A stretch of 64,000 nucleotides of DNA from Betaproteobacteria bacterium (GTDB lineage: Bacteria > Pseudomonadota > Gammaproteobacteria > Burkholderiales > SG8-39): the NCBI GenBank assembly GCA_016210745.1, contig JACQTO010000156.1, positions 1 through 64,000 of the forward strand, written 5' to 3'. Made by a program: the position numbers and the translations under genes. This document shows positions 16,276 through 31,200 of this stretch, piece after piece; the first letter of the stretch is position 1, and every line of letters begins with the position of its first letter. Under the pieces are notes generated by a model. It was not told where the DNA came from and made no database searches. It saw only the letters and a program-made list of their open reading frames with translations.

Positions 16276-19200
16276 ATGTCCATCCATAGCCAAAGCACCG
16301 AGAGAACACCAATCTCGATACCCAGTCTCGCCGAACTCTTTTCGGGACGGCTCGGCCAGCATTTTCGAGCGATGGCCGATTGGCGAAAACGGGGGCTGCT
16401 TGGCAAAGCGGCGCAACACAAGCGCCGGCGTTCCCGCATGCGTATGGAAGCCTTTGAGCCGCGGATACTGCTCAGCGCCGACTTTCTGCCCGTAGCCGCG
16501 GACGGCATCGCGGACGGCCTCAACCAACTCGGCAATGAAACGGCGTTCTTCCTGAATGCCGAAGACCAGTGGCTGAGCGACCGCGTGCCGATATTGTTGG
16601 AAGCCAGCGAGGACGCAAACGGTGACCCGGTCTATGAGTCGCCCACGGTGCGCGACCTGCTCAGCGTACCGGTCAATGCGAACGGCGACCTCGACACGAA
16701 CGGCGACCCAAACATCGACGACCCCTTTTGGGACACCGACAACGACGAGGCCGTGCTTGACGGTCTGGATGTCAACAACGACGGCGTCGTCGACCCTGGC
16801 GAGTTCGTGCAGGCCTGGTTCTTCAATCCGATCGAGGTCTACCTGCACAGCGTGACGTCCGGCGACACGACCGAAGATTTCACCGACTTCCTTAAGGGCT
16901 CGTTGCTCGCCGACCTCGATCACACGCTGACCGAGTTCTCGACTCCCGGCCACCCTTCGGACATTTCCAAGGTCGAGTTCGAGATCGTCGACGCCAAAGT
17001 CTTCGACACGACCGAGGACCCCGACGCCGAGTTCACCTTCAGCGTGGGCTTTGCGCTGACGATCACGCAGGCGATGCCGATCGACCTCGGCCTGCAGGCC
17101 GACGCGCTGAAGATTCTGCCCTTCACTGGCACGGCCGATAATTCCGCGACGCCGAAGGTGCCGGTCAACTCGTCTCTGAGCTTCGCCTTTGACTTCGGCA
17201 TTCACACCGGCGGGCAGGACTCGGCGAATATCAACGGCTTCGACTTCTTCGTACGCAAGGCCGAGCCGATCCTAGCCAGCGTCGTCGCCGGGGACACTGG
17301 CCTCAACTTCAACCTCAATGTGGGCTTCCTCGGCGCGAGCGTGGTGAACGGCAGCCTCGATCTGCAGGCCGACGTCGAAACCCAACTGCTCGACCCCGAT
17401 GACCCCGTGGTCCTCGGCTTCACCGACGCCCAGCTCGGCGTCGAGCAGACCGGTGGCAGCGTGACCGCCGCCAACCCGCTCGTCACGGCCAATCTGGCGC
17501 ACGAAGCGGGGTTCTTTTTGCGCATCGGCAACCTCGGCATTTCGACGCCGCTAGCGGTGGCCGACAACAACAGCGACGGCGATCCGCTTTCTGCGGTGAC
17601 CGCCGACATCGACGCAGCCTTGGTCGCGGCCGGCCTCGGTGACCTCGTCGACGTGAGCCTCGATGCGGCCAACAAGGTGAGGTTCGATCTCGTTGCGACC
17701 ACCGCCACGCCGCTCGGCTTCCCGGACGAGTCGCTGGCCGAGTTCGGCACGCTGCTCGCCACTCCTGACGGCGACGGGCCGAACATCTACGAGTTCAACG
17801 CGAGTCAGACGTTCCTGCTCTCATTGGACGGCGCGCTGCCCAAGCTGGTGACGGTGCGCTTCCCCGATCCGTCGCGTACCGACATCGGCTTCGCCAACGA
17901 CCAGACCGCTGCCGCAAGCGCGTTGGTCGCCCCCAGCGCAGCCTCGGTGTTCGACGTCAGCGGCGACGCGAATTTCACCGTGACGGTCAGAAAGAGTGAC
18001 GGTACCGAGGAATCGGTTGCCTTCACGCTGACCGCCACGGAAACCGACGGCAACGCCAGCGCCGCAGCCCTTGCCCAAGACATAGACGACCAGATGCTGG
18101 GATCCGCTGTCTGGCCGCTGGTCCTGGTGAGCGCCGACGGCGATGGCCACATTCGTTTCAATCCCCTCGACGGGACCAGCGCAATACGCGTGCAAGCTTC
18201 GGGCACGGCGACCTCCGAGATCGGCTTTGCCGCCGATGCGAGCGCCACGCTGGGTCTGCTCGCGGCCGACACCGCAGTCGCCAATCTCTCGGACGCGGCG
18301 CGATTCAAGCTCACGCTGACCTCCGACACCGGCGGCGGCACCTCGACCGCCACCTCCTTGGTCGTCGTCCCCGACAACAACCGGGCCAGCCTGAACGATC
18401 TCGCGACCGACATCAACGCTGCGATCGACAGTGCGCTAGGCGCCAACCGGATCGACGTTTTCGTCAGCGGCGGCAAGATTCTGCTCAAGGCGCTCGACGC
18501 CAATGTGCTGGCCTTCAGCGTCACGACCATCAACGAGAACCTCGGCGACCTGGTGGGCGACGTCAACCAGGCGCTGACTAAAGCCGGCTTTGCAGGCCAG
18601 GTCACGGCCTCGAACATCGGCGGCCAGCTCGCGCTGACCGCGGCGGGGTCGAAGTCGCTCGAAATCAGCCGCACGCTCACTTTCGATGCGGGGGTCACCT
18701 ACGCCGAGCTCTTGTTCGAGCCTACCGCTGACCTGTTCGACGCCAGCGAGGGCGCCGACTCCAAGGTCCACATGAAGCTGCCGGTGAAAGTGTTGCCTGG
18801 GCTCTACGACGAGATCGGTGCCGCGGCCAACTGGAATCCGGCCAACGTGGCGATCGTCGCCAACTTCGACCCGTTTCTCTCCAATGTGGCCGAGTTCGAC
18901 AAAGACATCACCAATCGCTTCGAGCTGGATTTCAGCTATACGCCGGAGCCAGGCGTGCCGGATCAGGATTCGCCGGCTGTTCCGGTGCCGACCGTCGCCT
19001 CGCTCACAGACGAGGTGCGGCTGGTCAATTTCGGCGAATTGTTGAACTTCAACATTGTCGGCGCCGAAAGCATGATCGGGCTGCTGGGCGGGCTGGGCAC
19101 GGCGCTGCAGCAGTTGTCCGACAGCATCGACTTCACCACCTTCGAGATTCCTTTCGCCGATGCCACGCTGTCCGACCTGCTCAATATCGCCGATACCGAC

Positions 19201-22200
19201 AAGAAGCGCTATTCCGGCCTGATCGATCTGCTGATGTTCGACACCGGCGGCGACGGCGTCGACGGCACCAATGCCGATGCCAACAAGCTGCTCAAGAAGA
19301 TCACGGTGGACAGCACCTCGTACCTCGTGCCTTCGTTCTCCACGGCACAGACGCTGGCTGCGCGGCTCGATGCGCTGATCGATGGCCCGCTCAGCGGCTT
19401 CGGCGGCATCAATGCGACCTACGACAAGACCAGCAACGAGCTGACTTACCAGATCGACCTGCAGGCGAGCGACCGCACGGCGGTCCCCACGACGGTGACT
19501 TTCGAGCACGACGTGGAACTCGATCCATTCACCAAGTTGACGATCGACTACGCGGTCCCGCCGGCCGAGACCAGCGTCGACCTGCGCGGCCGCTCGGGGC
19601 TGGGCATGACCTTCGGCGTAGACCTCACGCCGCCAGGGGCGGTGATCTTCGAGTCGACGGAGCTGGCCGACCTGCACGGGGACACCGGAGTCGACATCAG
19701 GGCCGAGGCGGCCGTGACGGGCGAGACCGGCGTGCGCTCGGTTTTCGGCATCACCAGGGATTCCACATTCAAGATCTCCCTCGACGGCGGACCGGCCTAC
19801 GACGTCGACCTCTCGGCGGCCTCGACGGACACCAATACGAGCATCCAGCAGCTCGCCAACGATATTAAAGCTGCCATCAACACCGCGCTGAACGGAACGC
19901 CGTACGCAGGTCTGGTCCTGGTCGGTTGGGACGCCGGCAACCCGGAACGCCTAGGCATCCAGCATGCCAACCCAGGAGGCACGATCCAGATCGACGTCGC
20001 TTCGAGCGACCCGTTCGTGACCGAGCTCGGCTTTCCGAACAGGCTCACCAGCGGCGAGCCGACGCCTTTCCACACACTTATTGCGCAAAAGGACGCGCCG
20101 CTACTGGTTGGACGTCTGTCGGGCTTCGGCCCGGCGACGTTCCAGATCGACATCCTGAAGGACCACGACGGCAATGCCGTGGTGGCCGACCCCGTGACGG
20201 TCACGGTTACGGTCGATGCGACTTCGGGCAACGTCACGATCCAGGACCTGGTCGCCGACGTCGACAACGCACTCATCGCCGCAGGCCTGGGCGGCAAGAT
20301 CAAGGCCGGATTCGACAATTCGTCGAGTCATGGCTCGCGCCTGGTGCTGATCGCCGGTGACGGCGACCCGCTCACCAATGACACGCAGATCGAGTTCACG
20401 GTGCGTGCCACGAATACGAAGGCGCACGACGAACTGGGCCTGCCGAACGTAGCCACGGCGGCGAACCGCCAGGACTTCGTCATCTTCGACCGGGCCGGTA
20501 TCGCGCACCCGATCACGCTGGACCCCGCCGGGCTGGACCGCACCGATCTGAGCTACGACCCCAAGACGGGGTTGCCGAATGATCCGACGGTCGGCGACGT
20601 CATCAAGGTCATCAACGCCTGGTTCCCCGACCCGGATGGTGCAGGTTTGGAAAAACCGCTGGTGGAGGCCAGTTTCAACGGAACCCATACCGGCCTGCGC
20701 CTGGTCACCAGTGGCGCGGGTCCGGAGCAGTTCAGGGTCGAGACGATCAACGCCTCGGGTTCGCTGATTGGACTGGGCCTGTTCCTGACCGGCGACGACG
20801 ACCTGCCCGATACCTTCGGCCACGGCGACCCGAACCTGATCGAAGGCGGCGGCATCGGCCTGACGCGGCTTGACCAGCGGTTCTTCGTGCGCGATGCGCA
20901 ACTGCGCATCGACGGCGTACAGGTCAAGACGCCCGATGCGGGGGTGCCGGGTGAAGGGCTGTACGGCATCGTCGGTGTCGATGCTACGGTCACCGGCAGT
21001 TTGCTGGCCAACGTGACGGCGCAACTGACCGATCCCGCGAATTCATTGTCGTGGAAGAACCAGATCACGCTCACCGAACTGCTCGACAAAGAGACCGGAG
21101 GCACATTGGCGCATCCGGTGGTGAGCAAGGTCACCGAACTCGCCTACGACGATACCATCACCGGTGGATTCAATGTCGGCGGCCGGGTCGAGGGCGCAAC
21201 GTCCCACGCCACCGCGGTGATCGTCGGCATCGTCGGCGACGACGGCGCATCGGACCCGGACGGCAAGCTGCAACTGGCCAATGTCAAGGGCTTCTTCCAG
21301 AATGACGAAATACTGGTGGGTACCAAGGGCGGGGTGCTTAGCGGAGGGGCGTATGCCAACGGGACCGCATCCGCGGCGGCTGACTTCGGATCGTTCGATC
21401 TCGATATCACCGTCCAGCCCGGATTCGGCGATTTGGCTTTCGACCCGGCCGATTTCGGCGCACTCGACGGCGCGTCGTACACGGTGCCGTTCAAGCTGAC
21501 CGGCTTCGGTGAACCCTTCGGCCCCACCGCGCCGGCGACCAGCGCGCTCGATCTGAGCCTGCTGGGCGATCTGGAGGCGCTGGACAAGCTGAGCTATGAC
21601 CATTTCGCCGCCGCGCTGGGTGGCCTGCTCGACGTGCTGAACGACGTGCAGGCCGGCTTCACGCAGTTGACGACTCCGCTGCCGGCGATCAACCGCAGCG
21701 TGTCCGACCTGCTGAGCCTGGTCGCGGGCTTCGAGCGCGGTGTTGCAAATGCCGATGCACGCTTCGACGCCGCCAACGAGGCCATCGGCCCCGACGGCCT
21801 GGGGCTGCCCGCGCTGCGCCTGCAGGACATGGGGCGCGCGCTGCGCGGTGCTTTCGGACTGGCCGACGGCGCCAATCCCTTGTCCTCCGGCGCCGTGGAC
21901 TGGGTGCTGCTGGACTATGCCCCGACCAATGGTGAAGTCCTGCTGAGCATGCAATTGCACGAGGACGTGAGCACCAAGCTCGGGCTCGACATTGTGACCG
22001 GCCCGGGCCTGCCGCACCTGACGAGCGCCGGCGTGCTGGAGGTGTCGGGTCACCTCGACACACGGCTCCACGTCGCAATCGACTTGGCCGACCCGACCCA
22101 GATCGACCTGCTCAATGTCAGCCGCATCGACGGCGCGCTGCACGTGCAGGGCGAGGGCCAGGAATACGTCACCGGCGACGATGGCCTCGGGATGGTCTTC

Positions 22201-25200
22201 CGCTCGTCGATCGGCCCGTTGGCGGTCTTCATCCAGGATGGCGACGCGCTGATCGATTTCGAATTCTCGCTGCCGGGGCTGGATTTCGGCGGCTCGACGC
22301 GCAAGGCGCTGGCGAGCGTGGAGTTCGCCGACTTCAAGCCGCCCTTCATCAGCAAGAGCACGATCGACATCGTGCTGCCGATGTTCTACGGCGGCGAGGG
22401 GCCGGACAACTTCATCGGCGAATACAAGGCCATCGGTACGGTGGGATCGGTCGCTGTCACGCAGCCCGACTTTTCGAAGATTGTGGAGGCAATCACCGCG
22501 GGGACCCAGCCTTACGACCCGTTCGAGAACATCCTGCTCGCGATCGACACGCTGGATTTGTACCTCGAATCGATGAGCGACCAGCTGTCCAGCGACGTGC
22601 TCGGCATCGAGTTGCCGTTCATCGGCGACCAGATGGCCGACGTCCTGTTCATCGAGGACTTCCGCAGCACACTGATCCGCGAGCTGAAGAACGGCGTCGA
22701 GAATGCGGTCAACCCGACTGCGCAGACGGTCACGGACATTCTCAGCGGCCTGTTCGGCACCGGTGGCGCGCTGGACGACTATGTCACCGGTGCAGTGTTG
22801 GTCTCCTCGCAGCTGCTCGGCCCGGCGGCCTCGCGCTACCGCCAGTGGAATTTCACGATCGCGCACACCGGCACGAATGCCGACACGATCGTCGTTGACG
22901 ACTTCGACATCGGCCCTGACCACATGGGCTTCGATATCAAGGCCCCGGTTACCGTCAAGGTCGACTGGAGCGTTGAGATCGGATTCGGCGTGGACTTTGG
23001 CAACGGCGCCTATATCGAGGTGTCCGACGCCGACGAGGTCGACGTCGGCCTGACGATCACGATGCCCACCAATATGGCGAGCGTCGCCTACCAGGGCGAA
23101 CTCGGTTACCTGGGCCTGAACGTCACCGACCCCGGCCCGGCCAGCGGCGCCAAGGTGAATTTCGTCGTCAACGTGGACGGCGACTCCAGCGCCGGGCGGC
23201 TGGGCTTCGCCGATCTCGGCAGCCTCAACCCGCTGGCCAAGATCAGCGGCGACGCACTGAACGGCATCGATTCGGCGGCGACGTTCCATCTCGTCACCCG
23301 CAACAGCGCCGGCATGCCCGATCTGCAAGCCGACCTGGTCTTCGACTGGCATCTAGACGAGCAAGGCGTGGCAGGACTGAACGGTGACGCCGTCACCCAG
23401 GGCATCACGCTGATCGCGCTGAACTCGATGAAGCTGGACGCGCTCTCCGGCTTGCGCAACCTGGTCGGCGATGCCTTCGAAGAGGTCGCCAAGTACATCG
23501 AGCCGTTCATGCCGGTGGTTGATATACTGTCGGCGCCGATCCCGATCCTGTCGGATCTCGCCGGCGAGCCCTTCACGCTGCTCGACCTGGCTGCCATCTT
23601 CGGCGACGTTGACCCGCGCTTCATAGAAGCGGTGGCCGACATCCTGGACGTCATCACCGAGATCGACGACTTAGTCAACAGTCCGCATTTGCTCGACCTC
23701 GGCAGCCTGGTGCTCTTTGACCCGAACGCAGGCATCACGAACTTCGACCCGGGCATCGTCAGCTCGCGTCTGGACAGCATCAACGTCGCCAACCTGTCGA
23801 CGTTGTCCGGTATGACCTACAACGATCCCCTGTTCCAGCAGCAGGTCAACAACATGCCCTTGATCGACCTGCTCCGCAGTGTTGAGGCCCTGGACATTCC
23901 GATCGTGACCGATGCGCGCCAGGGCATCAAGATGCTGCTCGGCGAGTCTGCCGATCTGATCACCTACGAGCTGCCGCCCTTGGGCGTTTCGTTTGATTAC
24001 CTGCAGGTGTTCCCGGTCTGGGGCCCGCTCGCAGTATCGATCGAGATCAGCTTCGGCTTCACGGTCGACCTGCACGGTGTGGGCTTCGACACCACCGGCT
24101 ACATGCGCTATGCCGAGGGCGGCTTCCGCAACCCCGGACTGATCTTCGACGGCTTCTTCCTCAGCGACGGCGACCTGGTCACGAAGGCCGACCTGCCCGA
24201 TGTGACCTTCGAATTCGGTCTCGTCGGCGCGGCGGAGCTCAATATCGGCATCGCGCGCGCCGGCGTGGGCGGCGGAATCGACGCCACGATCATCTTCGAC
24301 TGGCACGATTCGATCCCCGACGGCAACGTGCACATCAGCGAACTGGCCGGCAACGTCATCGCAGCGGACGGCAACCCGCTCGCGGTGTTCGACGTGAGCG
24401 GCGCGCTGACCTTCCAGATGTTCGCCTTCCTCGAGATCTCGCTGCTCGGCATCGACGAGGAATTCCCGATCACGCCCGAGACCGAGCTGTTCAGCTTCAA
24501 CGAGTCCTTCGACCGCGACCCGATCCTCGCGACCCAGAGCGGCGATACGCTGTACCTCAATATGGGCCCGAACGCCGAGGATCGCCTGAACGGCGATACG
24601 TCGGACGGTAACGAGGCGTTGTCGCTGAAATACAGCGGCGGTAAGGTCTACGTCTGGTCCAGCCAGCTCGGCGTCGCCGAGGGCGACGCGCAGGAGTTCA
24701 GCGGCGTCAAGCATATCGTCGGTCTGGGCGGTGAAGGCAACGACACGATCACACTGAGGGACTTCGACGGTTCCAAGATCACCGGCGATTTCGACGGCGG
24801 AGTCGGCGACGACAGCATCCAGTACACCAGCACGTCAGCGTCCAATTCGTGGGTGGGCGCGCGCATCGTCGGCGGCCTGGGCAACGACACCCTGTCTGGC
24901 GGTGACGCCAACGACGTCATCATCGGCGGCGAGGGCAACGACACGATCTATGGCAACGGCGGCTACGACATCCTGTTCGGCGATCAGGGCCGCGTGGCGG
25001 ATACCGTCACGGTGCCCTTCATCAGCAGCCGCATCACCGATTCCGACGGTGAAGACAAGATCGACGGTGGCTCCGGCGACGACGTGGTCATCGGCGCGGG
25101 CGGCAGCGACACGCTGGGTGGCGGCGAAGGGACCGACCTGATCATCGGCGACGGCGGCCGTTTCGAATATTCGACCACCGGCGGTCACGTGAACGTGGCC

Positions 25201-28200
25201 GCATTGCGGCCGGCGGGGTACACGCTCGAGGACCCGGGAACGTACAAGGACCCGACCCTGATCAGCAACCAGATCGACGCCATCCAGGACGCCGTGCTCG
25301 ACAAGATCCATGCGACCGAACTCGGACTCGGCGGCAACGACGTTATCAAGGGCGGCGGCGGCAACGACCTGGTGCTGGGCGGTACCGGCGACGACGACAT
25401 CGAGGGCAACGGCGGCGACGACATCCTGCTCGGCGGCAAGGGCTTCGACTACCTGCGCGGCGGGACCGAGAACGACACGATGTTCGGCGGCGACCAGGCC
25501 GACGTGATGGACGGCAACGCAGGCAACGACGTGATGTCGGGCGATGCCGGCAACGATTTCATGCACGGCAACGACGGTAACGACGTCATGAAGGGCGGGA
25601 CCGGCGGCGACGTGATGTTCGGCGATGCCGGCGACGACCAGGTCTTCGGCCAGACCGAGCCCGATCTGCTGTTCGGCGGCGCTGACGACGACCTCGTGGT
25701 CGGCGGAACGAGCAACGACGTCATGTTCGGCGACGACGGCCTGGTGGTCAAGATCGACCCGAATCCGGCCGCTCCCGACAACGGCAAGTACATCGGCATG
25801 GGCAGCCACAGCCTGGCCGCCGGTGCCTTTGCAGACGGCGACATCCGCACCGTCGACTTGATCGTCACCGACGTTCGCGCGAACGACGGCGACGACATGA
25901 TGTCGGGCGACGCCGGCGACGACCTGATGTTCGGCGGCGGCGGCGACGACCTGATGGGCGGCGACGTCGATGCGCGCCTGCCGAATGCCGGCACCAACAC
26001 CTCCATCAGCGAGGACGTGCTGATCGGCGACGGCGGCAAGGTCGTCTTCAATCAGCGGCGGTTCAAGACGATCGAGAGCGTGATCGGCGCTGACACGACC
26101 GGCACGCCGTTCGACGACGTGATCTACGGCGACAACGGCAACGACTACATCATCGGCGGGCGCGGCAGCGACCTGCTGTTCGGCGGCCATGGGAAGGTGG
26201 TGACCGACGTGGCGGCGCAGACGCTCGGCGCTTTCCGCGGCGCGACCGACGCCAATGCGAGCGACAACGACATCATCGTCGGCGACAACGGCAGGCTCGA
26301 ATTCGCCGGCTCGGCGATCGCGGCCAACTTTGGCGTGCTCGAGCGCGTCCTCACGACCGATACCGCGAACGACACGGGCGGCCACGAATACGCCGAAGGG
26401 CAACTCGGCGACGACGTCATCTTCGGCGGCGTGAACGGCAGCGTCGATGTCCTGTTCGGCAACGTCGGCAACGACGTCATCCTGGGCGACAACGGCGAAC
26501 TGGACTTCGCGTTTGGCCAGGACACCTTATCGCCGTTGGACGATGATGCCAATCTCAACACCCTCGACCTGATTCGCTCCTATCGCGACGGGCTGGGCGG
26601 CATCGACATCATATCGGGCAATGCTGGATACGACGTGTTGATCGGTGGAACCGCCGGCGACGAGATGTACGGCGATGACGCAACCGCGTCCAGCGGCGCG
26701 GCCGACGGTGAGGACATCATGCTCGGCGACAACGCCGACATCTTCCTCATCGGCACGGCGGGCCGGCTCAAGGTACGGGTGGCGGAAATGACCACCGGCA
26801 CGGCGGTCGATCTCATCACGACCACCGACACCGCCGCAAATGAAGACACCGGGGGCCCCGACACAATGTCCGGTAATGCGATGGCGGACATTATGCTCGG
26901 CGGCGTGAACAACGATGACGGAATCGGCGACCCAGAGGTCGACACGATGTACGGCGACCGCGCAGTGCCGACCGTGACGACGATTGCCAACGATGGCGAC
27001 GACATCCTGCTGGGCGATGACGGGCTGCTCGACTTCACGTTCCCACCCGATACCACAAACCGAGACATCCTCGACCTGATCCGCTCGTTTGAGGACGGGC
27101 TGGGGGGCAAGGACGTCATCTCCGGCAACAAGGGGCTGGACGTGGCGATCGGCGGCACGGGCGGCGACGTGATTTACGGCGACGACTGGGCGGCAAGCGC
27201 GGGGGCCAGTGACCTGGGTGACCTGCTGTTGGGCGACAACGCCGACATCTTCCTGGTGAATCCGAACGGCGCATCAGGCGGCGATATCAAGCTGGTGCTC
27301 AACGCGGCGGTCAAGACGATCAAGACCACGGATGAGGAAAATCCGGGGTACGGCGGCTCGGACACCATCTCCGGCAATGCCAAGGGCGACATCATCGCCG
27401 GCGGTGTGAAGGGTGATACGCTTTATGGCGACCGCGCGTCACCAAATGTGACGACCATTGCCGACGAAGGCAATGACTCGATTCTCGGCGACAACGGCTC
27501 GTTCGAGTGGCTCTCCAACGGCCGGTTCTCCGAGATCACCGGTATCGACATTCTCGCGAACAATGCCGATTTGTATGCGAAGTATGGCAGCAACGCTTTT
27601 GATACGGACCTCACCACGCTGGATCTCATCACTACCGAGCAACCCACCAGCGGCGGGCGCGATCTGATTTACGGCGATCAGGGCAAGGATGTGGTGTTCG
27701 GCGGCACCGACGCCGACACGATCTACGGCGATGATGGCGACGAAACCGGGGACTCCGCGAATAACGACGTGCTATTCGGCGATCACGGGCGTATTTACCC
27801 GCAGTTTCCGAGATTCCAGTTGCCGAATAGCACCACGCTGATATCGGCAAACTTCCCGTCACGCAACTTCTTTGCCATCAATGTCGGCAACACTGCCGGC
27901 GGCGAGGGCGACCGGATGTGGGGCGAGGAGGGCGCCGACGTCATGCTCGGTCAGCAGGGCGACGACCGCATGTGGGGCGGATCCGGCGACGACGACATGA
28001 CCGGCGGCCACAACGCCGCCGGCGGCTACGACGAACTTACTGCGCCGGCGATTGTTGCGACTCTCAATCCGCAGGTCAATGACCTGATGGATGGTGGCAG
28101 CGGCGACGATGCCATGGCCGGTGATAACGCCATCATCTGGCGGCGCGGTGACGATGTCAGTCCGCGTTTCCGGCTGCTGACGGCGACAAGCCTGTACACC

Positions 28201-31200
28201 ACCGATTTCGATTCCATCACCACCAACGTCGACACGCTGGACCAAAGCGATCCGGATGATGCAGTGGGCCGCGACATCCAGTTGCTCGACCACTCCGATG
28301 CCGTGCAAGCCACCCCGCTGGGCCGTTTTGGAAACGATGTAATGGCCGGCGGCGCAGACAGCGACGTGATGTTCGGCGAGCTCGGCAACGACCTGATGCA
28401 GGGCGACGGCCTGATCGGTGGCTTGGCGGTCCTGCCTCCATACGTCACCCGCCAAATCGACGTAGTCGATACGGGAAGCAACCCGGACACCGACGAGACC
28501 CTGTACTTCAACATCCCCGAGCTGGCGACCGATGCCGACGACTACATGGAAGGCAATGGCGGCAACGACGTGATGTACGGCGGCTTGGGTCAGGACGACT
28601 TGATCGGCGGCAGCTCGGAGTTGTTCGGCCTGGACGGTGCCAACGCCGCGTTGCTTGGGTTCATTGGCGAACAGTTGCGTCCCGACGGCTCGGATGTCAT
28701 CTACGGTGGCGCCGGAAATCCGGTCCGTTTGGCGCGCAACGACTTTGTCGGCGCAACCGATACCGACGTGGGCACTTCGGTGACGGTTGGAGGACTCCCG
28801 ACCGCGGACGACCCGATGGTTTCGCTCGCCGGCCGCCATGCGCGTGACGCCGATTTCATCATGGGCGATAACTCCGACGTGTTCCGTCCGGTGAAAGCCC
28901 CGGACGATTTCTATGCGTTCAACTACGACAATTACGGCACGCTCAAGATAGTCCCGCGCGCGATGCAGCAGCTCGACTACACGCTGGGCGGCGCCGACTT
29001 TGCCGGCGGGACCTATTCCAACGGCGTTGCGAATGGCGACAACGGACTTGCCGACCTGATCCACGGCGAGTCGGGCGATGACTACATCTTCGGCATGACC
29101 GGAAGCGACGTCATTTTCGGCAACAGCGACGACGACGACATCGTCGGCGGCTACGGTCACGACTGGATATCGGGCGGCACCGGACAGGACGGCGTGTTGG
29201 GCGACGACGGCCTGATTCGCACCAGCCGCAACTCGACGCTGGGTGAACCGCTCTACGCCGTTGCGCCGTTGCTTCCGAGTAATCAGGATAATCCGAAATT
29301 CAGCCAGGGCGACGTGCTCGACGAGCTTATCGCCACGCCGGGCAACATCCAGATGGCGACCATCAATATCAGCGGTGAACTCAAGAAGACCGCTGATATC
29401 ACGCCGTTCAGCTTCGACCCGAATTGGCTGGCGCTGGACGACGAGTTCCCCGACAATATCGACGGCACACCGTTCGCCGACGACATTATCTTCGGTGGCT
29501 TGGGCAGCGACTTCCTGCACGGCGGTTCGGGCGATGACGCGATTTCCGGCGCGGAAGCGCTGGAGCACGCTTATGTGCCGACTTACGACGTCAACGGTGC
29601 GCCCAAGGGCGCGATCGATCTGGGCTATCTTGCGGTCGGGCTTCCGAGCGAGACCAATCCGGGCGATGTGCTCGCCTTCAATTCGCAGGACGTCGATGGC
29701 CAGCATTTGAACAATCGCTTCCGCGCCGGTGAATTCTCCTTATATGATGAGTTCGACCCGCGGCGGAAAATACAGATCGTTCTCACGTCCTCGAATCCCC
29801 TCGCGCCTGTCGGCGCCGCATACAAGGGTCAAACCGGCGTCACCGAGGTGGGCGAGTATCTGCTTAACTTCGACAAGACAGAAGGCGTGTTCCGCGCCGG
29901 CGGCACGGTGCCGAAGGCCACCGGCCAACAGACCGAGACTTATTCTGCGGTCAATGACGACGGCCGCGATCTGATCTTTGGCGATCTGGGCAACGACTGG
30001 CTGGTGGGAGGTACCGGGCGCGACGATCTGTTCGGCGGCTGGGGTAACGACTACCTGAACGCCGACGACAATCTCGAGACCGAAACCACCGGCGTGGCAG
30101 CACAGTTCGACAACGAATCGCCCGATACGCACCCGTACTACGAGGATCGCGCGTACGGCGGCGCCGGTCGAGACGTACTGGTCGGCAATACCGGCGGCGA
30201 CCGTTTGATCGATTGGGTGGGCGAGTACAACAGTTACCTCGTGCCGTATGCGCCGTTTGGACAGGCCTCGGTCAGTCGCACGCTGATGCCGCATCTGCAC
30301 GAGTTCCTGTATGCCTTGTCGGCCGGGGACGGCGCGGATCCGACGCGCAATGCGGATACCGGTGCCGATGCGGCACGCAACGGCGAGCCCGATGCGGAAA
30401 TGGGCTTGGTGCTGCAAAAAGATGTCGCGTGGCAGGATCAAACCGGCGCGCCGGCCGATCCACAGGCGGGCAACATACCGGGCGGCGCGCGCGACGTGCT
30501 GCGCAGCGCGGGATTCAACGACGGAACGCTGTCCGGGTTGGCGGTGGACAGCGGTTCGTTCACCGTAAGTGGCGGGGCATTGAAAGTTTCCGCCGAGTCG
30601 CTGGGCAAGGACGCGGCGGCGGTGTTCTATGTCGATGAACAGTTGCCGAGTTACTACGAGTTCCTGGCTTCCGTCAAGGTCGAGAAACCTACCGCGGGCT
30701 GGAAGGCGAACTCGTTTCTGATCTTTGACTACTTCGACTCGACCGACTTCAAGTTCGCGGGCGTAGACATTTCCACGAACAAGCTGGTGATTGGTTATCG
30801 CGATGCTTCCGGCTGGCAAGTGGTCAAGGACGCGCCGTCACTGCTGAAGGCGGGCATCACCTACAACATGGCCGTTTACGTGAACGGCACCAACGTCACG
30901 TTGATCGTCGATAACAAGACCATCATGAGCTATACGTTCGGCCAGCGCATGATCGATGGAGAAGGTTACGGCCTCAACATGGGCATGCTGGGCTTGGGTT
31001 CCGACAACTCGCGCGGTTCGTTCGACAACGTAGTCGTGCAGCGCGTGCCGCCGGCGTATACCTTGCAGCAGACCGAGGAGTTCACCGACGGCACCGGCAC
31101 TTTGTTCGATGGCGAGACGTTCGGCAACTGGCAAGTTGTTAACGGCCGCTACGAAGGTACGGTAGTGGGTGGTCAGACGGCCTACAGCCTGGTTGATCTC

